Part shown: positions 1 to 9,194 of the stretch, in pieces | How the letters are laid out: each line of letters starts with the position of its first letter | Numbering within the stretch: the first letter of the stretch is position 1 | Assembly (NCBI GenBank): GCA_020310875.1 | Contig: CM035438.1 | Coordinates: 96,717,159 to 96,781,158 of the forward strand | DNA length: 64,000 bases | From: Ceratopteris richardii | Lineage: Eukaryota > Streptophyta > Polypodiopsida > Polypodiales > Pteridaceae | Direction of reading: 5' to 3' | Notes under the pieces: model-generated | Told to the model about the DNA's origin: nothing | Seen by the model: the letters and a program-made list of their open reading frames with translations, nothing else | The model's database searches: none | Position numbers and translations under genes: made by a program

Positions 1-3000
1 GGAGCTTCTCAGGTACCCACATCTGTAATTGCCCTTGTTGAGCTGCAGCTAACTTCTTAGGCACCCAAACTTGTTGGATACCTTGTGATTGAGCTTGTCT
101 GAGCTGCTTCCCTCGTCTTCTGGCCTGGTTGGCTTGCCTAGATGGGATTTGTGGGGGCAAGGCTGGTGGTTGCTCTCCTTTGCGTACCCATATCTGCTTC
201 ATGCTCGGAACTGCTTTTTTATCGAATGGTGTCTTTCTATTTGATGTAGCAGTTGTCGTGAACGGTTGTGTTTGCTTGTGTGGTGGACTCACTACTGTGG
301 CTACTTGATTCTTTGGAGAAGAAGAAAGATCCACCCGCCTTCGAACCTGGTCGTCCACGATTGACTCCTTCTGCATCATAGAGCTCTTGACACATACAAC
401 ATCTTCTTTCATATGATTAGTCTTGGAAGAACTAAGAGAGTGTGTGGTGCCATGATCTAGGAGCATGCAGTTCTCTAATTCTAATGTAATGCATTGTTCA
501 TGTACCCAAACTTGAAGAATTTGACCTCTTAGGTTTAAGTTAACTGCATGGTCATAGATCCAATCTTGACCCAAGACAAGTGGTTCTGTAAGGTTCTCAT
601 CTTGACATACTAGCGCTTTGACTTTCATTGGAACATCTTGAAGGTAGATGGGAAGTTCCACCTCGCCCAAACAAGGGGTTTCCACACCTCCCAATCCTAT
701 GAGATAAGCTTCTATGGGATTGATGTTCAACTGCAAGTCTTGGCAGTAGGAAAGTCTAACTGCACTACTTGCTGCACCTGAGTCAATCAATGCTTTCACC
801 GTCCTTGCACCCTTCCCTTGTCCTATCTCTATGGTCACAAAGGTTCTTCGGTCAATGACCTGAGAAGTCGCTATGCCTGACTTTTGGCACATATCCATGT
901 GATATTTTGGAGCTTTTGAGTTGACATCTAGGCCAAGTCGTCTTAACTTATTTCGCCTTATGCGCTCTCTAGCCTCTGCCTGTGCTTCTTCTCTCACTCT
1001 TAGCTCTTCTTCTTTTCGTTTCTTAGCAGTGTTGAGTCTCATTAGCATGTCCTCTGTAAGAGGTTCTTGATATAACTTGACTCTACAACCACTAATATAG
1101 TTTGGCAAGATATCACCTTCTAAAGTAGCCAATTGAACCGCGCCACTAGTGGAAATTCTGTTAATGATCATGGGTCCATATCCTCGTTTTTCCAACTTAC
1201 GGGCATGTTGTTTCAGTGTGTAAACCAACACTAGATCTCCCTCTTTCAGTCCCTTATCCTTAATGTGTGCATCGAAGTAGGCCTTTTGCCTTTTCTTTGC
1301 AGCGTAGATGCCTGCAGCCGCTCGTAGCCTTGTCTCACCTAAGCGTTCTAGATCAAAGATCCTAGATGACAATTCATGTCCATTCCACTCATGCTCTTGT
1401 GCTACTTTTAAAGCAGGGATTAAGAAATCCAGTGGTAGCACCGCATTCTGTCCAAAGACCATCTGAAATGGGGTGGCATTGAGTACTGTTTTGTAGGCAA
1501 CTCGATAAGCCCAAACAGCATGATGAAGTTGTTTGTCCCAATCAGAGCATTTATTATTTACCAATTTTGTCAATACGTTACAAAGGATCTTATTGGTACT
1601 CTCGGCTTGTCCGTTAGCTTGTGGGTGATAGGGGGCAGATTTCTTATGTATCACCAAGAATTCTTGGAGAAGATTTTCAATGACTTCATTCAAGAAGTGT
1701 GTGCCTCTATCGCTCACTAACTCTATTGGTAGCCCATATCTCGTGAACACATTCTCGAATAAGAACTTAGCCGTCGTCTGAGCATCATTCTTTGTTGTGG
1801 CTTTCACTTCTACCCACTTGGTAAGGTAATCTGTGGCTACAATAATATACTCTGCATGGGAGTTTCTAGCAGGGGGATTAATAGGACCTATGAAGTCTAT
1901 GCCCCACTTGGAAAATGCACGCCCTCCCATCATTGGCCTCAAAGGCATCTCGTCTTTTCTAACTGGATATTGTGCACGTTGGCATGTGTCACATTTCTTC
2001 ACATAGGTATGTGCATCCATATGAAGAGTGGGCCACCAAAGTCCTGAGAATAGAATGGTCTTAATCACTCGGTCAGGACCAAAATGTCCACCTGCAACAC
2101 CACTGTGTGCAGTCTCTAAGACCCTTAAATAGTCTGATTCATGAACGCACAGTCTTAAGTAACCATCTTTACCTCTTCGGTATAGGTTCTCTCCTACTAA
2201 GGCATAGCCTTGAGCCTCTTGCTCCATATTTCGTCTTCTTGCTAGACTGGCCTCTTTGGGTAATCTTCCCGATCTCATAAACTCTACCAATGGAGCACTC
2301 CAATCTGGAATTAATGATACTTGATAAAGGGTCGCATGCTCCACTGGTGGTCTCTCTCTGCACATTGGACAATTCTTGATCCACTCATGTATTTCTTTGT
2401 CCATGCTAGGCCAATACACTCCTAAACGTTTCAAATTCTGCAATGTTCGTTGTTTAGAATAGTGATTTCCTAGCAATCCCTCATGAGCTTGCTGCAACCA
2501 ACTACTATGTTCATCATCCTCGACACAACAAGCTAATACACCCTCAGTATCTTGTTTGTACATGCTTCCTGCCAATATGTGATATTTTTGTGATTTTACA
2601 ATTTCTTCTTGTGATGTTTTCACATTCTTACTTGCAGGGCCGAAGGTTAGGACTGGTACCAACTTATTTGCCCATTTAGGAACAACTTCCAAATTGAACA
2701 GATAAGCATCAGGTAGTTCATCAGACACTCCTTGTGGTGACTCTCCTGAAGTAATGCGAGAAAGGTGATCTGCCCGAAGGTGGGTTCTACCTTTCCTGAC
2801 AACAACTTCAAAATCATACTCCATTAGTAAGAGGAACCATCTTACTAAGCGTCCAGTATTGCAAGGTTTATTGACCAAATATAACAAAGCTTGATGATCA
2901 GTGAAAAACTTGAACTTGTTGGCCAATAAATAGTGTCTAAAATTCTTTACAGCATATACCATGCCTAACCCTTCTCGCTCGGTTGTGGTATAATTTCTTT

Positions 3001-5158
3001 CGGCTGGGTTTAGTTGTCTACTAGCATATGCTATGGGCAAATCTAAATTCCCTTCACCTGTGGGTTGTGCTAGCACACATCCTATGGCATGATTGGATGC
3101 ATCCACATGGACATGGAATGGCTTATTCCAATCAGGAGTGGTCAATATTGGTGCTGTGCACAAACGTTTCTTCAGTTCATTGAAAGAATTCTCGCATTCG
3201 TCATTCCACTCAAAATTAGACAACAAGGCATAAAGGGGTCTAGCTATGATCGCGTACATGTGGATAAACCTACGGTAATATCCACAATGGCCCATAAAGG
3301 CTTGTACCTCTTTAACATTCCTTGGCCTTGGCAGCTCCGCTATGGCTCGTACCTTATCTTCATCCGTTGAGATTCCATTCTTAGAAACAATATGACCGAG
3401 GATTTTACCTTGACGCACCATGAACACACACTTTTTTGGGTTCAGACACACTCGATATTCTCTACACTTGTTGAAGATCTGTCTGAGCTCAGGGATGTGA
3501 AATCTTCTTTCTTGGGAATGAGCACATAAATCATCCACATACACTTCTAAGCTCTTTCGTAAGAACTCTTTGAAGACATGACACATGAGCCTTTGGAATG
3601 TTGCAGGTGCATTGGTGAGCCCAAATGGCATCACACGAAATGCAAAGATTCCCCATTCGGTGGCAAAAGCCGTCTTGTGTTGATCTTCTGGGGCAATGGC
3701 TACTTGGTTGTAACCTGAAAATCCATCAAGAAAGCTATAAACTTCCTTGCCTGCAACACGCTCCAATAAATGTTCAGTGATTGGAAGCGGATAGCTATCT
3801 CTGATTATAGCGGCATTAACTTTTTTCAGGTTAATGCACACTCGCAACTTTCCGTTCTTCTTGGGCACTACTACAATGGGGGACACCCATTCAGTATGCT
3901 CAATCTCATAGATGAATCCAGCTTCAATCAACCTATCAATTTCTTCTTTTATTTTGGCTGCATAGGTATCATTATATGTGTAGGGCTTCTGTTTGGTGGG
4001 CTTGGCATCAACAGTCATGGGGATAGTATGAGAGCAAATTCTTGGATCTACCCCTTTCAAGTCTCTATAGTGCCACGCAAACACATCCCTATATTCCCTT
4101 AATAGAGCTACAAGCTCCATTTCTTCTCTTGCACTTAGGTCATCTCCTATATATGTGCATCTCTCTTCGTTCTCTTCAATGGTCACTACAATCTTCTTGG
4201 TCTTTTCTTTATTATCATATGATTCTCCTATGATGGCCTCTCTCTTAGGCATTCGTACCAAAATTTTGCGGTCGTCAACTTCATATTTCTTGAAGTTTTT
4301 TCGTACTTCAAACAATGATTCCTCCTCTTCTTGTTTCCCTGCTTTTCTTTTCTTTTTCTTTTGACTACTCTCACTTCCATCCTTTGAGTTTACTGCTTTA
4401 ATACTTGTGAGAGGTTCTTCTTCTTTCTGGGTGAACACTCCTATATCTTCTAGATAGTGCTGCTCTGAGTTAAAGCAACTATCCATCACAATAGACTCCA
4501 GATCATCGTCATCCTCTTCTTCTTCTATGACATCACTAGGGTCACATTCTTCTAGCAAGGGTTGACACATGAACACTGAGATATCATAACCCTCCTCATC
4601 ACAATGAGGTGTCCATTGTTCTTCATTGACGGCAATGTCCATGGTGGCTAAGATTTCTGGCCAGCCATGAGGCTCAAATTCCTCATCTGGAAAGATCATC
4701 GGTGTGTAGGCTGGGTCTCTAACTGGTCTATCTCCTAGCGAAGTTCCTTCTTCTCTTGCCTTCAAGCGTTTTTCCTCTTCCTTTGCGACCTTGCACATCC
4801 ACAAATGAGTATCTTCATGCAACCATGATGGATCTGGTGAACGTTCAGAATGCACAGAGATGGAGTCTTCTTTCGCTTTGTGGATAGGATTCCACTGTAG
4901 GGGTGGTACATCTCTGAAAGAGTAATCCTTCAAATTGACCTTGGTAGTGACCCCTAAGTGCTGTAAGTACAAGGAGTTGGTTCCCCAATCCTGTACAATT
5001 TGCAATTGTCGTAGGAAGGGTCTTCCTAGGATCATCTCATAGACGTTATTTTTCTCAAAGTCACATATAGCAAATGTATGTTCAAACTCCACACCACAAG
5101 TGGTTAGAGTTATCCCTTGGAGCAATCCTAGAGGTCTTTCAAAATGACCGTCGGCCAT
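1..5158 (-). CDS. pol: Gypsy-1 pol: RT, RNase H, integrase with two H2C2 domains, second retropepsin-like domain (partial)
   Basis: I translated this frame by hand from 5158 to base 1 and met no stop, about 1,719 codons; it runs off the window. It is the direct continuation of the frame upstream, cut by one TAA at 5159-5161 (the relatives have a glutamine codon there). Domains by approximate residue from 5158: end of protease 1 (1-60, ILGRPF); acidic linker; RT with YVDD near 541; RNase H (680-880, HVDASN, TEREG, FFTDHQA, RADHLSR); a first H2C2 zinc domain (888-935, ending CPMC); a second H2C2 domain (1016-1063, ending CDTC); integrase core with GIDFIGP, SDRGTHF and QANGQAES giving D, D, E; a GPY/F-like module (about 1325, RGYGPM); a second retropepsin-like domain (DSGAASS near 1458, VLGQDW near 1533); and a tail with three WV(P/R/H)-type motifs. 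All catalytic residues appear present. Confidence 0.93.
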   Translation of the reverse strand, partial: MADGHFERPLGLLQGITLTTCGVEFEHTFAICDFEKNNVYEMILGRPFLRQLQIVQDWGTNSLYLQHLGVTTKVNLKDYSFRDVPPLQWNPIHKAKEDSISVHSERSPDPSWLHEDTHLWMCKVAKEEEKRLKAREEGTSLGDRPVRDPAYTPMIFPDEEFEPHGWPEILATMDIAVNEEQWTPHCDEEGYDISVFMCQPLLEECDPSDVIEEEEDDDDLESIVMDSCFNSEQHYLEDIGVFTQKEEEPLTSIKAVNSKDGSESSQKKKKRKAGKQEEEESLFEVRKNFKKYEVDDRKILVRMPKREAIIGESYDNKEKTKKIVVTIEENEERCTYIGDDLSAREEMELVALLREYRDVFAWHYRDLKGVDPRICSHTIPMTVDAKPTKQKPYTYNDTYAAKIKEEIDRLIEAGFIYEIEHTEWVSPIVVVPKKNGKLRVCINLKKVNAAIIRDSYPLPITEHLLERVAGKEVYSFLDGFSGYNQVAIAPEDQHKTAFATEWGIFAFRVMPFGLTNAPATFQRLMCHVFKEFLRKSLEVYVDDLCAHSQERRFHIPELRQIFNKCREYRVCLNPKKCVFMVRQGKILGHIVSKNGISTDEDKVRAIAELPRPRNVKEVQAFMGHCGYYRRFIHMYAIIARPLYALLSNFEWNDECENSFNELKKRLCTAPILTTPDWNKPFHVHVDASNHAIGCVLAQPTGEGNLDLPIAYASRQLNPAERNYTTTEREGLGMVYAVKNFRHYLLANKFKFFTDHQALLYLVNKPCNTGRLVRWFLLLMEYDFEVVVRKGRTHLRADHLSRITSGESPQGVSDELPDAYLFNLEVVPKWANKLVPVLTFGPASKNVKTSQEEIVKSQKYHILAGSMYKQDTEGVLACCVEDDEHSSWLQQAHEGLLGNHYSKQRTLQNLKRLGVYWPSMDKEIHEWIKNCPMCRERPPVEHATLYQVSLIPDWSAPLVEFMRSGRLPKEASLARRRNMEQEAQGYALVGENLYRRGKDGYLRLCVHESDYLRVLETAHSGVAGGHFGPDRVIKTILFSGLWWPTLHMDAHTYVKKCDTCQRAQYPVRKDEMPLRPMMGGRAFSKWGIDFIGPINPPARNSHAEYIIVATDYLTKWVEVKATTKNDAQTTAKFLFENVFTRYGLPIELVSDRGTHFLNEVIENLLQEFLVIHKKSAPYHPQANGQAESTNKILCNVLTKLVNNKCSDWDKQLHHAVWAYRVAYKTVLNATPFQMVFGQNAVLPLDFLIPALKVAQEHEWNGHELSSRIFDLERLGETRLRAAAGIYAAKKRQKAYFDAHIKDKGLKEGDLVLVYTLKQHARKLEKRGYGPMIINRISTSGAVQLATLEGDILPNYISGCRVKLYQEPLTEDMLMRLNTAKKRKEEELRVREEAQAEARERIRRNKLRRLGLDVNSKAPKYHMDMCQKSGIATSQVIDRRTFVTIEIGQGKGARTVKALIDSGAASSAVRLSYCQDLQLNINPIEAYLIGLGGVETPCLGEVELPIYLQDVPMKVKALVCQDENLTEPLVLGQDWIYDHAVNLNLRGQILQVWVHEQCITLELENCMLLDHGTTHSLSSSKTNHMKEDVVCVKSSMMQKESIVDDQVRRRVDLSSSPKNQVATVVSPPHKQTQPFTTTATSNRKTPFDKKAVPSMKQIWVRKGEQPPALPPQIPSRQANQARRRGKQLRQAQSQGIQQVWVPKKLAAAQQGQLQMWVPEKL

Positions 5159-7003
5159 TTAAAGCTTCATTCTAGTTGGTCTTAATGTGGGCTTGCCCCA
5201 TTGCTTCCACAAGGAGATGGTTGCAATAGCAACACCAGCACCTGAATCTATGATTGCTTTGGTTGTGTAACCTTGGTAGGTGATTGGAAGATAAGTATTA
5301 CCTTCTTCACCCTCACACATGTCCCCTATTTTGTCTAGAGGTATCTCTGGTACCCTTTGCTTAGAGCCTGCTTTTGGCATATTGGACTCAAGTTCTGGGA
5401 CCTGATCCTTCACATGATTCCATAACTCAGGTTTTGCTTTGAGCAGCTCTTCTACAGTGAGATGACACTGAACCTTAGTGTTCTTCACGACATCCGTGTT
5501 CCTTGGAACCACTGAGTCTTCATTTCTTACTAGTATTGTGGGAGCTCTAATCTGGAGTGATTCAGATTCCCATGGGCCTGGAAATTGAGGCAGTTCTCCT
5601 AAGGTATTAGATTCAAAATCTAACCTTTCGTCTTCTTGTTGTTCTGCTTCATCTCCGTAAATAGATGGAATGTCTTGGGGAAATTGATCATGAAGGTCAT
5701 CAATCTCAGGAATAGGAGGGGAATTACCCTTCTCCTTGGCCCATTTCTCTTCTTGTATTTCCCGCAAGAATTCTTGAGAGTACTCCTGAATTGAAGGAGG
5801 TATTCCTGGATTCGTGGAATTAGGAACATAAGCTCCCATTTGTGGTGAGCTTCCTCTTTCAATAACTGGTTGAGCCTGTGGAGGTAAAGAAACTTGTGGT
5901 TTGTTTACCAACTGCTCTAATCTTTCTAGTAAGCCCTGGAAATGCAAATATGATTTGATAGAGTTTGTCTGATTGAACTTTTGACTAGTCTCAAGTATAG
6001 CTTGAGCTTGTTCTACCATTTTCATGCACATTTTCATCCGTTCAATCTCTAAATCTGCTCTAGGGTAACTCTTGTCTAGGTTTGCCGCTGTAGGCCCTTC
6101 TTGAAGTCGAGCCTGGTAGGCCTTGAACATCATGTCCAAGCCTTCTGGGGTTGGATATGCAAGAACAGACCCTGGTTGCGGTCTATTTACAAGGGGTGGT
6201 GGGGTGGGATGAGGTGGAGTGGATGGAGTTTCGACATGCGAGGGGCTTTGAGATGCAATGTCTTCTATTTTTGTTTTCGCTTCTTTTAAGCTTCCTTCTA
6301 GTTCCGATAACTTTTTATTCCACTTGCGATTGGCCTTCTCTCTGGTATCCTTCCATGTTCTTGTTTTCCTCTTACTAGGCTCTCCTGATTCACTCGACTC
6401 TGATTGTACTGCTGGTTTATCCTGTTGTAAGGCTTGTGCTCTAGTGACAGCTTGTATGGGAGCCACATTGCTACTACTTGAACTTGAATCTGCCACTAAT
6501 CCTACCACATTAATGGGTGTAATCTTGGGTGCACTGGAGGGGTTTCTTGGACAATCTCTGGGGAGATGGTCTTTGCCACAATCAGGACAAAAAGCCTGTA
6601 TTGTGATAGCTTGTCCTTGACTCGGAGATGGTGGGTGGGGACAGTCACGAATGAAATGATCACCTTGACATCTAAAACAAGATCCTCTAGGGGCTTGTGG
6701 TCTCATTTGTCTCAACTGGGGCCTAGGGTTAGGATTTGTGTACATGACATTGGAGTATTCTGGCTCCCAATTTTGCTCCATAGGTGGTGCCTCATATTGA
6801 TACGAGTAAATCTCACTATGTTCAGGTGACTCTGTGTAATAAGCATGTGGACTACCTTCATGGGAGTAGTCTGAACTATGGGCATGAGAGTCATTATCTG
6901 GTATCAATGGGGTTAGTGGCACCAATGCTCTATTTGGATTTTCCTCTCCCACAGCATATTTGACTGGAATCACGTTGGCAGGAGCTGGTGGTTGGTTTCC
7001 CAA
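5159..7003 (-). CDS. gag-pro: Gypsy-1 gag C-terminal part and protease 1
   Basis: A 614-codon segment in the same frame as the segments on both sides (33 nt, 11 codons, separate it from the upstream TAG). Two CCHC knuckles, CFRCQGDHFIRDC near residue 109 and CPDCGKDHLPRDC near 144, bind nucleic acid in this family. A charged, proline-rich spacer follows with a basic stretch (KRKTRTWKDTREK) and a predicted helical part. The protease begins near residue 590 with the catalytic triplet DSGAG, and the segment ends at RPTRMKL with TAA at 5159-5161. Gypsy-4 keeps RPTRMKLQMADGH at this point, so the TAA is most simply a C-to-T change in a CAA/CAG codon. The first ATG is only the first one after the upstream stop, not a natural start. 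Confidence 0.9.
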   Translation of the reverse strand: MGNQPPAPANVIPVKYAVGEENPNRALVPLTPLIPDNDSHAHSSDYSHEGSPHAYYTESPEHSEIYSYQYEAPPMEQNWEPEYSNVMYTNPNPRPQLRQMRPQAPRGSCFRCQGDHFIRDCPHPPSPSQGQAITIQAFCPDCGKDHLPRDCPRNPSSAPKITPINVVGLVADSSSSSSNVAPIQAVTRAQALQQDKPAVQSESSESGEPSKRKTRTWKDTREKANRKWNKKLSELEGSLKEAKTKIEDIASQSPSHVETPSTPPHPTPPPLVNRPQPGSVLAYPTPEGLDMMFKAYQARLQEGPTAANLDKSYPRADLEIERMKMCMKMVEQAQAILETSQKFNQTNSIKSYLHFQGLLERLEQLVNKPQVSLPPQAQPVIERGSSPQMGAYVPNSTNPGIPPSIQEYSQEFLREIQEEKWAKEKGNSPPIPEIDDLHDQFPQDIPSIYGDEAEQQEDERLDFESNTLGELPQFPGPWESESLQIRAPTILVRNEDSVVPRNTDVVKNTKVQCHLTVEELLKAKPELWNHVKDQVPELESNMPKAGSKQRVPEIPLDKIGDMCEGEEGNTYLPITYQGYTTKAIIDSGAGVAIATISLWKQWGKPTLRPTRMKL

Positions 7004-7036
7004 GACAGGTTGTGGCCTATATGGTGCTTGATATTG

Positions 7037-8929
7037 CTATTGTGGTCTATAATATGGCTGTTGGTATTGGTTCTGATACCTACCTTGTGGGTAAGGTTGC
7101 TGATAATTCGGTCTAACAGCCTGCCTATTGTAGGGACAATCTTGAGCCGTGTGGTTCGTATATTTTCTCTCAATAGTGCAATATGGAGCATTCCTTTCTC
7201 TCACGTTCTGGTTGTGCAATGGGCATACATTAGCCATGTGGTCGCCTCCGCAAGTATAACACCGATTCACTAGAGTGACTCTGTGTGTTTGTTTATTTTG
7301 GACTCCCAGCTTCTTGGCAACTTGCTCAGCTATCTCCTCTATTTCCGTGGAGATTTTTGAAGCATGACTAGTAGAACTATCTGAATCCTTATAGAGTTTG
7401 GATAATCCTAATTCCTCACCCAGGTTATCTTCTATGTCAATGCATGTCCGCACGCACTCTTCTATGGATCTAGGCTCTTTCAAGTATACATAGGATCTTA
7501 ACTTTGTGCTCAGTAAGCCATCTAAAAACAAAGCCACTTGTTTGGCTGGTGTGGGTAGCTCTGGAGCAGGGCATCTTTCTAGGTACTGTCTAAACCTTCT
7601 ACCTGCTAGTCGCACTGTTTCTTGGGGTGTCTGCTTGAAGTTGTGGATCAAAGATGAAGTGTTATGCCTGATACCACTCTTGGAAAATTCTACAATGAAT
7701 TCGTCTAGCAGTTGACCTATATTGCGATAGTTGCGACTACTCAATGGTTGAAACCAAGCTAAGGCAGTGCCCTTAAGAGTCAGACCAAATGCCTCGTACT
7801 GGGTGAACAAATCCTCAACCTGTTCAGCTCTTAACACTTGTTTGAACTCAGCCACATGATCATAAGGATCTCCTGACCCGTCAAAATAATTCTTCATTGC
7901 CTTGATCACTTGAGTGGGTCTGAGGGTTCTTGGGTGCTCTCGGGTTCTAGGCAATGGAAATTCATGTTCATTTCTTTGTTGCCTATGTGCTTGATATCTC
8001 TCTCTTTCAGGTCTTTCATTTTCAAATCCTGACCTATTCCTGCCCACTGTGTGTGCAAAACTTACCTCCGGTCTCTCTCTAGTTCTTTCTCTCTGGGCTT
8101 CCTGAGCTTGGGATGACCCTACTCCTTGGAGGCTGTGGGAAACATTGGATCTTGGTGGAGGGAAAATCAATTCATTCTTCCAAGTATATGCATGTCTATC
8201 ATGTTCTATTACCAAGAAAATTTTCTCTGACGTGTTATCTAGGTAGACAGCTTTGCCTGATATCTCTGGATCCTTGAACTCGTAGATGATGACTATGCCC
8301 AATTGGCTAGGTTGTTCTGGCTTGAATCTCCAAAAGGCTTCCTCTGTTTCTCTATTAAAAAATAGTTCTATGCTTTTGTTGTCTTGAGGGATCCAGTCTA
8401 GAGTGATCACTCGGGTCAAAACTGACTTGCCTCTAGGAGTCTGGGGTCCTTGTCCTATATTTCCTTGTTCTAGGTCTCCTATCTCATTCTCATGAATGAT
8501 ATTTCCAAACTCATCGGTCCTATCTGGTTGGTTGGTAACCACATACATGGTTCCTTCCTTATCAATGTATGAACCCTCTTCGAACTTGACCACCGGGTGT
8601 TCAAGTCCAAAGGATTGATCTGGATTTTTGAGTTGGACCACTGATCGCCTCAGACCATCCTCATAGATGCGAGCACCTAATTGGTTGGTCCGAATATATT
8701 CCAACTGTGTCTTATAGGGACCTTCCGGTGTTTGTAGATGGGCAGTCCCTGAGCCACCTGCAGGTTTTCCCATGCTAAAAGACATTTCTGAATCACTTGT
8801 GTCTGAACTTAGTAAAAGATCACCACTTAGTTGTTGTGTCCAAGACTTGGATGTATGGTTGACACTAGCCTCAGAAGATCTAATGCTTTGTTTATCCTTG
8901 CCTAAGTGTCTACCAGATCTCAGGTTCAT
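7037..8929 (-). CDS. gag: Gypsy-1 gag, N-terminal and capsid part
   Basis: A 630-codon frame whose ATG (MNLRSGRHLGKDK) also starts the Gypsy-2 frame (MNLRSGKHIGKSD), which supports it as the natural start. A Ser-rich N-terminus is followed by a region shared by all copies (SYIDKEGTMYVV, TPRGKSVLTRV) that I cannot name. The capsid-like gag domain is in the second half (NYFDGSGDPYDHVAEFKQVL ... FRQYLERCPAPELP). A first CCHC knuckle, CYTCGGDHMANVC, is near residue 557, with an irregular C-H-C box (CTIERKYTNHTAQDC) just after. It ends at a TAG (7037-7039) that interrupts an otherwise continuing frame; the neighbouring codons are CCACAA-TAG-CAATAT, consistent with CAG to TAG. Function: virion-like particle assembly and RNA packaging. 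Confidence 0.92.
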   Translation of the reverse strand: MNLRSGRHLGKDKQSIRSSEASVNHTSKSWTQQLSGDLLLSSDTSDSEMSFSMGKPAGGSGTAHLQTPEGPYKTQLEYIRTNQLGARIYEDGLRRSVVQLKNPDQSFGLEHPVVKFEEGSYIDKEGTMYVVTNQPDRTDEFGNIIHENEIGDLEQGNIGQGPQTPRGKSVLTRVITLDWIPQDNKSIELFFNRETEEAFWRFKPEQPSQLGIVIIYEFKDPEISGKAVYLDNTSEKIFLVIEHDRHAYTWKNELIFPPPRSNVSHSLQGVGSSQAQEAQRERTRERPEVSFAHTVGRNRSGFENERPERERYQAHRQQRNEHEFPLPRTREHPRTLRPTQVIKAMKNYFDGSGDPYDHVAEFKQVLRAEQVEDLFTQYEAFGLTLKGTALAWFQPLSSRNYRNIGQLLDEFIVEFSKSGIRHNTSSLIHNFKQTPQETVRLAGRRFRQYLERCPAPELPTPAKQVALFLDGLLSTKLRSYVYLKEPRSIEECVRTCIDIEDNLGEELGLSKLYKDSDSSTSHASKISTEIEEIAEQVAKKLGVQNKQTHRVTLVNRCYTCGGDHMANVCPLHNQNVRERNAPYCTIERKYTNHTAQDCPYNRQAVRPNYQQPYPQGRYQNQYQQPYYRPQ

Positions 8930-9194
8930 AAGCTTTAGTCAAGAGTCCAAATTTTCCCTTTGGTATGGTTCAAAATTCTTTAGAGCCCCCTTGGTTCCCT
9001 AGTCCCACCTGAGGGTCAACTTCAAATTATCCTATCTCAAAATCAACGCATTATTCTTGAAAAAAACAGTTGAGATCGTGTAGGATTTGAAACGAGCTTT
9101 CCAACAAGCTATAGAGCTCAAAAAATGGACTTTGGATGAGAAAGTTATGTCAAATCAGGCTCCTGGGGGTCAAAACAGGCAAACAGGACCTTTG
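8930..9194 (-). other. Gypsy-1 leader segment next to gag, with conserved block
   Basis: Noncoding leader between the repeat array and the gag start. Positions about 9090-9195 contain GAGCTTTCCAACAAGCTATA and, further on, GGATGAGAAAGTTATG. The same block, with small changes, is found in the leader of Gypsy-2 at about 39890-39985. Conservation between otherwise divergent leaders suggests a structural or packaging role, which is inference. Confidence 0.6.

Noticed and set aside
500..1300. Chromodomain at the integrase C-terminus of Gypsy-1
   Set aside because: The sequence after the GPY/F-like module is a basic helix and then the second retropepsin-like domain; no chromodomain aromatic cage pattern.
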